DNA from: Candidatus Nitrosopumilus sp.
GTDB taxonomy: Archaea > Thermoproteota > Nitrososphaeria > Nitrososphaerales > Nitrosopumilaceae
Assembly (NCBI GenBank): GCA_029863665.1
Contig: JAOTUX010000106.1
Location: forward strand, 1 to 5,009
Reading direction: 5' to 3'
DNA: 5,009 bases
Made by a program: the position numbers and the translations under genes
The notes under the pieces: model-generated
The model's input: the letters and a program-made list of their open reading frames with translations, nothing else
Told to the model about the DNA's origin: nothing
The model's database searches: none
In this document: piece after piece, positions 1 to 5,009 of the stretch
Position numbering within the stretch: the first letter of the stretch is position 1
Layout of the letters: each line of letters starts with the position of its first letter

Positions 1-1167
1 AGCAGCAAGTGAAGCCATACCACGATAAACTTTGAATCGTTTTCCATTTTTTGTCAAAACAGTTCCTGGTGATTCATCAGTACCTCCAAGCATACTACCT
101 ACCATTACCGATGAAGCCCCAGCAGCTAATGCCTTTGTTGCATCACCAGAAGTTCTTGTACCACCGTCGGAAATTATTGGAATACCATAATCTTTACCAA
201 TTTTTGCGCAATCCATAACTGCCGTTAATTGTGGTACACCAGAGCCTGTAATTACTCTAGTAATGCAAATTGAACCAGAGCCAACTCCAATCTTTACTGC
301 ATCAACACCTGCTTTTATCAAATCCTCTGTGCCTTGAGCAGTTGCAATATTACCTGCGATTAATTCACAGTTTGGGAAAGCTTTTTTGATATTACGAACT
401 GTGTTTATTGCGTTTTCACTATGACCATGTGCTATATCAACAACAAGTATATCAGCACCTGCCTCTAAAAGGGATTCACTTCTTTCCAGAAAGTCACCTT
501 TCACACCAACAGCTGCTCCAACTAATGGGCTTCCTTTCTGGTCTTTAGATGCATTTGGATAATCAGCATTATTTGTAATATCCTTACTTGTAATCAGTCC
601 TTTGATAATTTCTGAATCATCAATTATAGGTAATTTTTCAATTCGATGGTTGTGTAAGATATCTTTTGCTTCATCCAAGGTAACGCCTGGCTTTGCAGTA
701 ACTACATCTTTTGTCATGACATCAGATACACAACCATTTGGATCAGCAAACAGTAAATCTCTTTCAGTTACTATTCCTATCAATTTAGAGTTAGAATCTA
801 CTACTAAAAGACCAGAAATTTCTCTGTCATCAGCATAATCGATAGCATCTCTAATAGATTTGTCTGAAGAAATAGAATACGGATTTTCTATCATTACACT
901 ACCTGAACGTTTTACTTTGAGGACTTCATTGGTTTGTTCTTGAATGCTCAAAAATCTATGAATAATCCCTATGCCACCAGCACGAGCCATAGCTACTGCC
1001 ATGGAAGATTCAGTAACAGTGTCCATATTTGCACTTACAAAAGGAATGTTAATTGAAATATTTCGAGATAATTTAGTACTAAGATCGGTTTGACTTCGGC
1101 TTGTAATATCAGAATATTTGGGTACAAGAAGAACATCATCAAAAGTTAAACCCTCTCTGAATTCCAA
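1..1167 (-). CDS. guaB: IMP dehydrogenase, C-terminus cut by the window edge
   Basis: Catalyses the NAD-dependent oxidation of IMP to XMP, the committed step of guanine nucleotide synthesis, in the cytoplasm. I translated it by hand on the minus strand: 389 codons are open to the window edge. The N-terminus carries the family signature [11 protein letters not shown] (residues 6-16). Two CBS domains are inserted at about 93-145 and 147-200 (TERDLLF and [15 protein letters not shown] are typical). The barrel then resumes with VVDIAHGHS (242-250), the catalytic loop [11 protein letters not shown] with Cys301, DGGTRTSGD (334-342) and YRGMASL (381-387). Family members are roughly 480-500 residues, so about 100 residues, including the mobile flap and the C-terminal part of the potassium site, lie off the left edge. 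The start is TTG at 1167-1165. The upstream in-frame stop is at 1200-1198 and no ATG or GTG lies between them. It follows the DHPS-family gene by 30 bp and is probably co-transcribed with it. Identification is very secure. Confidence 0.97.
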   Translation of the reverse strand, partial: MEFREGLTFDDVLLVPKYSDITSRSQTDLSTKLSRNISINIPFVSANMDTVTESSMAVAMARAGGIGIIHRFLSIQEQTNEVLKVKRSGSVMIENPYSISSDKSIRDAIDYADDREISGLLVVDSNSKLIGIVTERDLLFADPNGCVSDVMTKDVVTAKPGVTLDEAKDILHNHRIEKLPIIDDSEIIKGLITSKDITNNADYPNASKDQKGSPLVGAAVGVKGDFLERSESLLEAGADILVVDIAHGHSENAINTVRNIKKAFPNCELIAGNIATAQGTEDLIKAGVDAVKIGVGSGSICITRVITGSGVPQLTAVMDCAKIGKDYGIPIISDGGTRTSGDATKALAAGASSVMVGSMLGGTDESPGTVLTKNGKRFKVYRGMASLAA

Positions 1168-1172
1168 TGAAA

Positions 1173-1176
1173 CCTT
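1173..1176 (-). promoter_or_regulatory. Weak ribosome binding site deciding the guaB TTG start
   Basis: On the minus strand AAGG lies 5 nt before the TTG at 1167-1165. Together with the lack of any other start codon between the upstream stop and the conserved [11 protein letters not shown] motif, it supports TTG as the real start. The match is only four bases, so the open frame carries more weight than the site itself. Confidence 0.5.
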
Positions 1177-1197
1177 GTTAAGAAAGTTAAAGATTGA

Positions 1198-2076
1198 TTA
1201 TAAGCCTTTGTGTTGTTTTGATAGTTTTGAGGATATCATTATTGCATCTTTAGTTGCTTTAACATTATGAGTACGAATAATATCAGCACCATTTATCACA
1301 GATATGGTTTCTGCTGCTATTGAACCAAATAAGCGATCAGAGGGATTTTCTTTGCCTAAAATACTTCCCAGAAAGGATTTATTTGATATAGATACTAAAA
1401 TTGGAAAATTTTGTTTTATAGAATTTAAATTTTTTATTATTGAGAGATCTCTTTTTATCCAATCTGATTTAATTTTTGTGAAAAATGGGCCTTGTCCAGT
1501 TCTTCTAAAAAATCCAATTGCCGGATCTAAAACAATTTTTTCAGATGAAACATCAGAATTTTTTGCAATCTTCAGACTTTCTCTAAGAAGTTTTTTTGTT
1601 GCAGTAATGGTATTTCCAAAAACAGTTTTTGGATGATAAGCACATAAAATTAGATAAGGAGTAAATTCCGAAATAACTTGTTGCATTTTTCTATCATATT
1701 TTAATCCAGAAATATCATTAATGATCTCAACACCATTTTCCAATGCATCTCTTGCAACTTGAGCCCTACATGTATCAACAGAGATTGGCAGATTAGAAAC
1801 ATTTTGAATTATTTTAATTGCATTAAGAATTCTTTTTGATTCAACTTTTTCAGACACAATCGTAGGAAGATATGGTGCAGTAGACATACCTCCAACATCA
1901 ATAAAGTCAGCACCTTCATTTTCCATTTGTTTTATAGTATTTTTTATGTTAGTCTTAGTCACATTAACAGATTTTTTATAAAATGATTCTGGACTGGTGT
2001 TAAGAATGCCCATTATACGCACAGGATTTTTCCCACCTATGCCTACGTTTCCGAGTTTGGTCACATAGTTTATCAA
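1198..2076 (-). CDS. folP: Dihydropteroate synthase family protein
   Basis: Pterin-binding TIM-barrel enzyme of the DHPS family. It joins 6-hydroxymethyl-dihydropterin pyrophosphate to an arylamine: p-aminobenzoate in folate synthesis, or an aminobenzene ribofuranosyl phosphate in the tetrahydromethanopterin route. In 292-residue numbering the motifs run MGILNTSPESF (22-32), GADFIDVGGMSTAP (55-68), PISVDTCRAQVARDAL (97-112), ENGVEIINDISG (113-124), VLDPAIGFF (182-190), SNKSFLG (231-237), DRLFGSIAAE (247-256) and ADIIRTHNV (264-272). The pterin and phosphate residues of the family are kept (Asp101, Asn120, Asp184, Lys233, Arg268, His270). The bacterial STRPG and SRKSF motifs instead read STAPY and SNKSF, so the arylamine side differs. 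Length is normal. The start is uncertain: TTG at 2076 or GTG at 2064 (288 residues), neither with a Shine-Dalgarno sequence. It is divergent from the mptE-like gene, which should make its substrate, and 30 bp ahead of guaB. Family call is secure; the true acceptor is inferred. Confidence 0.9.
   Translation of the reverse strand: MINYVTKLGNVGIGGKNPVRIMGILNTSPESFYKKSVNVTKTNIKNTIKQMENEGADFIDVGGMSTAPYLPTIVSEKVESKRILNAIKIIQNVSNLPISVDTCRAQVARDALENGVEIINDISGLKYDRKMQQVISEFTPYLILCAYHPKTVFGNTITATKKLLRESLKIAKNSDVSSEKIVLDPAIGFFRRTGQGPFFTKIKSDWIKRDLSIIKNLNSIKQNFPILVSISNKSFLGSILGKENPSDRLFGSIAAETISVINGADIIRTHNVKATKDAIMISSKLSKQHKGL
2069..2076 (+). promoter_or_regulatory. Putative TATA box for the mptE-like gene
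   Basis: TTTATCAA is centred about 26 nt before the ATG at 2099. That is the spacing expected for an archaeal TATA box when transcription starts at the first base of the start codon. No Shine-Dalgarno sequence precedes that ATG, which agrees with a leaderless mRNA. The box overlaps the possible TTG start of the divergent DHPS-family gene. The match to the archaeal consensus is partial. Confidence 0.45.
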
Positions 2077-2105
2077 AAACTAATACAATTTGAGTCATAT
2101 GATAA
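2070..2105. repeat. Inverted repeat TTATCA-N24-TGATAA across the divergent promoter
   Basis: A perfect 6-bp inverted repeat has left arm 2070-2075 and right arm 2100-2105, centred between the two divergent genes. Each arm forms part of the putative TATA-like box of one gene and touches a start codon of the other. It may simply reflect two back-to-back TATA boxes. A dimeric regulator site is possible but is not shown by sequence this short. Confidence 0.4.
2098..2105 (-). promoter_or_regulatory. Putative TATA box for the DHPS-family/guaB unit
   Basis: Read on the minus strand, TTATCATA is centred about 25-26 nt upstream of position 2076. Transcription would then begin at or next to the TTG at 2076, giving either a leaderless TTG start or a 12-nt leader before the GTG at 2064. 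The box overlaps the ATG of the mptE-like gene. It was inferred from spacing and composition only. Confidence 0.38.
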
Positions 2106-2836
2106 TTTCAGAATGGAGAGAGAAATATGTTGATATTTTAAAAGAATTCAAATATGATGAAAAAAAGGACAATGAATCAGCCGTTATTTTAAATTCAATT
2201 CTGAAAAAATCAAACATTAACAAAAAAATTATCAGTCTAGTTAAAGGGAAAACAGTTTTTGTAATAGGTTCTGGACCCTCGTTATCAACTGCAATTCCAA
2301 AACTAAAAAATTTTAAAAAATCAATAAAAATTGCTGCAGATAGTTCAGTAAAACCGCTAGTAGAAAATGGCATCATGCCAGATATTGTTGTTACAGATTT
2401 AGATGGAGATTCAAATATACTGGAAAAAATTGCACAAACAAAATCCATATTTGTGGTACATGCACATGGAGATAATATAGAGAAATTAGGATTTACAAAA
2501 AAATTAAAAAATTTTATTGGAACAACTCAATCTGAACCTTTTAGTAAATTACAAAATTTTGGAGGGTTCACAGATGGTGATAGAGGAGTTTTTTTAGCTG
2601 ATCATTTTAAGGCTAAAACAATTATTTTATTCGGGATGGATTTTGGGAATCGTATAGGAAAATTCTCAGATACAAAAAAATCAGAAAGAAAAATAAAATT
2701 AATGAAACTAAAGAGAGCAGAATTACTTTTAGAATGGTTATCAACTATTACAAAATCGGAATTATTTACCACATCAAAATCAATTAAAGGATTTAAAAAA
2801 ATAGCATACAAAGATCTCGATATTATAATTACCTAG
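2099..2836 (+). CDS. mptE: MptE-like 6-hydroxymethyl-dihydropterin pyrophosphokinase (DUF115)
   Basis: Archaeal enzyme family that transfers pyrophosphate from ATP to 6-hydroxymethyl-7,8-dihydropterin. It is the archaeal counterpart of bacterial FolK but an unrelated fold. From the ATG at 2099 the protein has 245 residues, a normal length. After a helical N-terminal region (1-50) come the glycine-rich motif VFVIGSGPSL (53-62), IAADSSVKPL (78-87), MPDIVVTDLDGD (93-104, acidic and probably metal-binding), VVHAHGDN (119-126), GTTQSEP (141-147), NFGGFTDGDRG (153-163) and TIILFGMDFG (174-183) followed by IGKFSDTK. No signal peptide or membrane segment is visible. A TTG at 2090 could add three residues (MSH), but the ATG suits the TATA spacing better. 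The divergent neighbour is the DHPS-family gene, which uses the product of this reaction; this strongly supports the assignment. The gene is very A-rich, with lysine mostly as AAA, like the gene after it. Family confident, symbol by homology. Confidence 0.88.
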   Translation: MIISEWREKYVDILKEFKYDEKKDNESAVILNSILKKSNINKKIISLVKGKTVFVIGSGPSLSTAIPKLKNFKKSIKIAADSSVKPLVENGIMPDIVVTDLDGDSNILEKIAQTKSIFVVHAHGDNIEKLGFTKKLKNFIGTTQSEPFSKLQNFGGFTDGDRGVFLADHFKAKTIILFGMDFGNRIGKFSDTKKSERKIKLMKLKRAELLLEWLSTITKSELFTTSKSIKGFKKIAYKDLDIIIT

Positions 2837-2842
2837 AATGCA

Positions 2843-2849
2843 TTTAATA
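2843..2849 (+). promoter_or_regulatory. Putative TATA box for the coiled-coil gene and guaA
   Basis: TTTAATA is centred 26 nt before the ATG at 2872, inside the 35-bp gap after the mptE-like stop codon. No Shine-Dalgarno sequence precedes the ATG (the bases before it read ATTTATTAGATT). The arrangement fits a separate leaderless transcript covering the 192-residue gene and guaA, so guaA need not depend on the mptE promoter. Confidence 0.5.
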
Positions 2850-2871
2850 CCCATCCTTCATTTATTAGATT

Positions 2872-3450
2872 ATGAAATTCTCAGAGGAACAGATGAAAGA
2901 TGTTGTTACTTTGAAGGAAAATTTGATCAAACAGATAGATAGGCATCAAAAATCTATAGAAAATTTAGAAAAAAATCTTGTAATTTTGGATTTGGTGTTA
3001 AAAGAATCTAGTTTTACAAAGGCTTCACAATTAAGAACAACAAAAAAAGATGAAATTCAAAATAAAGTGAATGATGGAGAAAAAAGAATAAAAAATTCCA
3101 TTCCAATTAAGAGAGGGAATGATGGAAAAATAATTGCTAAGGCATATGTTACAGCAGAGCAGGTTTCTATAGTTTTAGATGATGAAATTGAGATAAATGT
3201 TGATACTCCACCCTTCAAATCATTTTTCTTAGACAGAATTATTGGTGAAATGAAAAAGAAGGACTATGCAGAAGTAGATAATGGAAAAATCCAAAAAGAG
3301 TCAATTATTGATTATATTATAAACAAAAATGGAACAGACATAAGAGAAATTATTATCAAAAACTATAGACAAAAAGAAAGAGTGAATGAGTTAATCAATA
3401 CAGCAGGATGGTCACTAACACGAATGCTTGAAAATATCAAAAAGGGATAA
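2872..3450 (+). CDS. Uncharacterised coiled-coil protein, 192 residues
   Basis: I do not recognise a characterised family. It begins with a coiled coil: hydrophobic residues at 11, 14, 18, 22, 29, 32, 36, 39 and 43 keep close to a 3-4 heptad rhythm, with only His25 as a polar break. A lysine-rich polar linker follows (about 46-76). Next is a compact region with likely beta strands (IIAKAYVT, 87-94; VSIVLDDEIEINV, 98-110), then the motif DTPPFKSFFLDRIIGEM (111-127), which looks conserved in character. The C-terminal third is helical with mixed charge and ends WSLTRMLENIKKG. No signal peptide, membrane segment, cysteine or obvious catalytic motif is present. The stop lies 1 bp before the guaA ATG, so the two are almost certainly translated together. 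The layout suggests a homo-oligomer formed through the N-terminal helix with a small folded C-terminal domain. It could be a scaffold, a nucleic-acid-associated protein or a partner of GuaA; none of these can be decided from sequence alone. Confidence 0.85.
   Translation: MKFSEEQMKDVVTLKENLIKQIDRHQKSIENLEKNLVILDLVLKESSFTKASQLRTTKKDEIQNKVNDGEKRIKNSIPIKRGNDGKIIAKAYVTAEQVSIVLDDEIEINVDTPPFKSFFLDRIIGEMKKKDYAEVDNGKIQKESIIDYIINKNGTDIREIIIKNYRQKERVNELINTAGWSLTRMLENIKKG
3441..3446 (+). promoter_or_regulatory. Ribosome binding site for guaA
   Basis: The A/G-rich AAAGGG ends 5 nt before the ATG at 3452 and lies inside the last codons of the preceding gene. Unlike the two upstream plus-strand genes, guaA therefore has a Shine-Dalgarno-like site, as expected for an internal gene in an archaeal operon. 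It also favours 3452 over the in-frame TTG at 3428. Confidence 0.55.
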
Positions 3451-3451
3451 C

Positions 3452-4975
3452 ATGGATAAGATTTTAGTTTTAGATTTTGGATCTCAGTATAGTCATTTGA
3501 TTTGTAGGAGGATTAGAGAATTTTCTGTTTACGCAGAACTTGTTCCTTATAATATTAGCTATGAAGAATTACAAAAACACAATCCAAAAGGAATAATTTT
3601 TTCTGGGGGTCCATCAAGTGTCTACAGTCCAGATGCTCCAGTTCCAGAAGATAAAATTTTTGAAATGAATTTACCATTACTTGGAATCTGTTATGGGCAT
3701 CAGTTAATTGTAGACAAATATGGTGGTAAAGTAAAAAGAGCAAATAAAGAGTATGGATCATCATTGCTTACGGTAGACAACAATACAGATCTATTAAGTG
3801 GAATTGGAGAATCAGTTAGAGTTTGGATGAGTCATGGAGATGAAGCAGAAGAAATTCCATCAGGATTTCAAGTAATTGGACATACAGAAAGTGCAAGAGC
3901 TGCAGCAATAGCATCAAAGGAAAAATCAGTGTATGGAATTCAATTTCATCCTGAAGTTGTGCATACAGAACAAGGAACTGAAATTCTTAAAAATTTTGTA
4001 CTTAAGGTATGTAGAGCAAAACAGGATTGGACTATGGAGGGTTTCATAGATACGGCTGTTGAAAAAATTTCAAAAATAGAAGGAAATGTACTTTGTGGTG
4101 TTAGTGGAGGAATAGATTCTACAGTAGCTGCATTGCTAATTCACAAAGCAATTGGAGACAAACTCAAGTGTGTTTTTGTAAATAATGGACTATTAAGATT
4201 AAATGAAGAAGAAGAAATCGAAGAGATGTTCAAAGATAATTTCAAGGTGAATTTTACATCAGTTAATGCAGCAGATAAATTTCTTGTAGCACTCAAAGGG
4301 ATAAAAGATCCCGAAAAAAAGAGAAAGATAGTAGGAGAAGAATTTGTTCATGTTTTTACTGAATTTGCTGAGAAAAATGGTCCTTTCAAATGGTTAGCTC
4401 AAGGCACACTTTATCCAGATGTAATTGAAAGTGGAGTCTCAAAGGGGCCAGCATCGGTAATAAAATCACACCATAACGTAGGAGGATTACCGGATTGGCT
4501 CAATTTAGAGATTTTAGAACCATTAAGGGAATTGTACAAAGACGAGGTAAGAAAAATAGCAAAAATTCTAGAAGTTCCAGAAAAACTTTTCATGAGACAT
4601 CCATTTCCAGGTCCAGGTTTAGCTGTTAGGATAATAGGAGAAATTACTCCAACAAAATTAGAGATAGCAAAAGTTGCTAGTAAAATTGTCGAAGATGAAT
4701 TATTGGAGGCAGGATTGTATGATAAAGTATGGCAGGCTTATGCTGCAGTTGGAGATGACAAAGCAGTCGGGGTAGTAGGAGATGAAAGAAGATATGGGAA
4801 TATTGTCATGATACGAGTTGTAGATTCTATTGATGCAATGACTGCAGATTGGACAAGACTTCCACATGGTCTTTTAGAGAAAATTAGTAATAGGATTACA
4901 AATGAGATCGAGGATGTTACATGGGTCACTTATACCATTTCAAGTAAACCTCCTGCAACAATTGAACCCCAGTAA
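3452..4975 (+). CDS. guaA: GMP synthase (glutamine-hydrolysing), single chain
   Basis: Converts XMP to GMP using ATP and ammonia released from glutamine; cytoplasmic, usually a dimer. At 507 residues it is full length for the fused type. The class I glutamine amidotransferase domain (about 1-187) has LVLDFGSQYSHLICRRIRE near the start, SGGPSSVY, the nucleophile Cys80 in GICYGHQ, and His166 and Glu168 in QFHPE, giving a complete triad. The ATP pyrophosphatase domain (about 195-385) has the P-loop SGGIDS (218-223), QGTLYPDVIES and the KSHHNVGGLP segment. The C-terminal dimerisation domain starts around RHPFPGPGLAVRI (382-394) and contains the XMP-binding tail KPPATIE (499-505). The last two residues are Pro-Gln, where most homologues end in Trp-Glu. 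The ATG at 3452 puts MDKILVLDFGSQ at the N-terminus as in the family; the in-frame TTG at 3428 would add eight residues overlapping the previous gene. guaB, the preceding pathway step, lies about 2.3 kb away on the other strand. Confidence 0.98.
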   Translation: MDKILVLDFGSQYSHLICRRIREFSVYAELVPYNISYEELQKHNPKGIIFSGGPSSVYSPDAPVPEDKIFEMNLPLLGICYGHQLIVDKYGGKVKRANKEYGSSLLTVDNNTDLLSGIGESVRVWMSHGDEAEEIPSGFQVIGHTESARAAAIASKEKSVYGIQFHPEVVHTEQGTEILKNFVLKVCRAKQDWTMEGFIDTAVEKISKIEGNVLCGVSGGIDSTVAALLIHKAIGDKLKCVFVNNGLLRLNEEEEIEEMFKDNFKVNFTSVNAADKFLVALKGIKDPEKKRKIVGEEFVHVFTEFAEKNGPFKWLAQGTLYPDVIESGVSKGPASVIKSHHNVGGLPDWLNLEILEPLRELYKDEVRKIAKILEVPEKLFMRHPFPGPGLAVRIIGEITPTKLEIAKVASKIVEDELLEAGLYDKVWQAYAAVGDDKAVGVVGDERRYGNIVMIRVVDSIDAMTADWTRLPHGLLEKISNRITNEIEDVTWVTYTISSKPPATIEPQ

Positions 4976-5009
4976 TGAATAAGATGGAATATGAAAAAAT
5001 TTGTGATGA
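4975..5009 (+). CDS. Possible start of a downstream gene, cut by the window edge
   Basis: An ATG at 4975-4977 overlaps the guaA stop codon as TAATG and stays open to the edge for 11 codons (MNKMEYEKICD); a second in-frame ATG is at 4984. The overlap and continued open frame are what an operon partner would show, but 35 bases are too few to identify a product. No Shine-Dalgarno sequence is evident, so it could also be chance. Confidence 0.4.
   Translation, partial: MNKMEYEKICD

Noticed and set aside
602..838. Plus-strand open frame of 78 codons
   Set aside because: It lies wholly antisense to the CBS-domain part of guaB, which is strongly conserved, and its product has no recognisable features.
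1304..1636. Plus-strand open frame of 110 codons
   Set aside because: It is antisense to the DHPS-family gene, whose motifs run continuously through this region; the low-complexity Phe/Lys-rich product is typical of a shadow frame.
2090..2098. Alternative TTG start for the mptE-like gene
   Set aside because: It adds only three residues, and the ATG at 2099 fits the 26-nt TATA spacing better. It cannot be excluded outright.
2095..2448. Minus-strand open frame of 117 codons
   Set aside because: It is antisense to the mptE-like gene and rich in Phe and Ser, as expected from complementing AAA- and GAA-rich coding sequence.
3301..3370. A-rich runs in the coiled-coil gene as a possible frameshift or slippage site
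   Set aside because: The frame stays open and the protein continues sensibly on both sides; A-runs are common here because of AAA lysine codons.
3428..3451. Alternative TTG start giving GuaA eight extra residues
   Set aside because: It overlaps the end of the preceding gene, while the ATG at 3452 has an AAAGGG site 5 nt upstream and gives the family's normal N-terminus.
2602..4929. Four other short minus-strand open frames at 2602-2811, 3555-3764, 4411-4593 and 4738-4929
   Set aside because: Each lies inside mptE or guaA with no start signal of its own and no recognisable protein motif.
1..5009. CRISPR array, insertion sequence, tRNA or rRNA, phage or defence genes
   Set aside because: No spaced direct repeats, terminal inverted repeats with a transposase, cloverleaf sequence or such protein motifs were seen; the window is almost fully covered by metabolic genes.

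Overview
This window looks like chromosomal DNA of an AT-rich archaeon. A marine ammonia-oxidising thaumarchaeon (Nitrososphaerota, Nitrosopumilus-like) is my best guess. The basis is an archaeal-type MptE (DUF115) pterin pyrophosphokinase, TATA-like boxes about 26 nt upstream of start codons with no Shine-Dalgarno sequence (leaderless style), A/T-biased codons and tightly packed genes. The taxonomic call is an inference from gene content and style, not from a database match.

Layout. Two divergent transcription units meet at about 2077-2098. Leftward (minus strand) runs a dihydropteroate synthase-family gene (1198-2076), followed 30 bp later by guaB, IMP dehydrogenase (1-1167), whose C-terminal end lies beyond the left edge. 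Rightward (plus strand) run an mptE-like 6-hydroxymethyl-dihydropterin pyrophosphokinase gene (2099-2836), an unrecognised 192-residue coiled-coil protein (2872-3450) with its own TATA-like box, and guaA, a fused glutamine-hydrolysing GMP synthase (3452-4975). A possible next gene starts in overlap with the guaA stop codon (4975 to the right edge). There is no gene-free stretch longer than about 35 bp, and I saw no RNA gene, mobile element, CRISPR array or long repeat.

How the genes fit together. GuaB (IMP to XMP) and GuaA (XMP to GMP) are the two consecutive steps of guanine nucleotide synthesis. GTP is the precursor of pterins. MptE activates 6-hydroxymethyl-dihydropterin to its pyrophosphate, and the DHPS-family enzyme joins that to an arylamine. 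The window therefore pairs the guanine branch with the central steps of pterin (folate or tetrahydromethanopterin) synthesis, one gene of each pair on each side of a very compact divergent promoter. The most open items are the unknown coiled-coil protein, the altered arylamine-side residues of the DHPS-family enzyme, and the near-symmetric divergent promoter. I did not find an obviously new multi-gene system.
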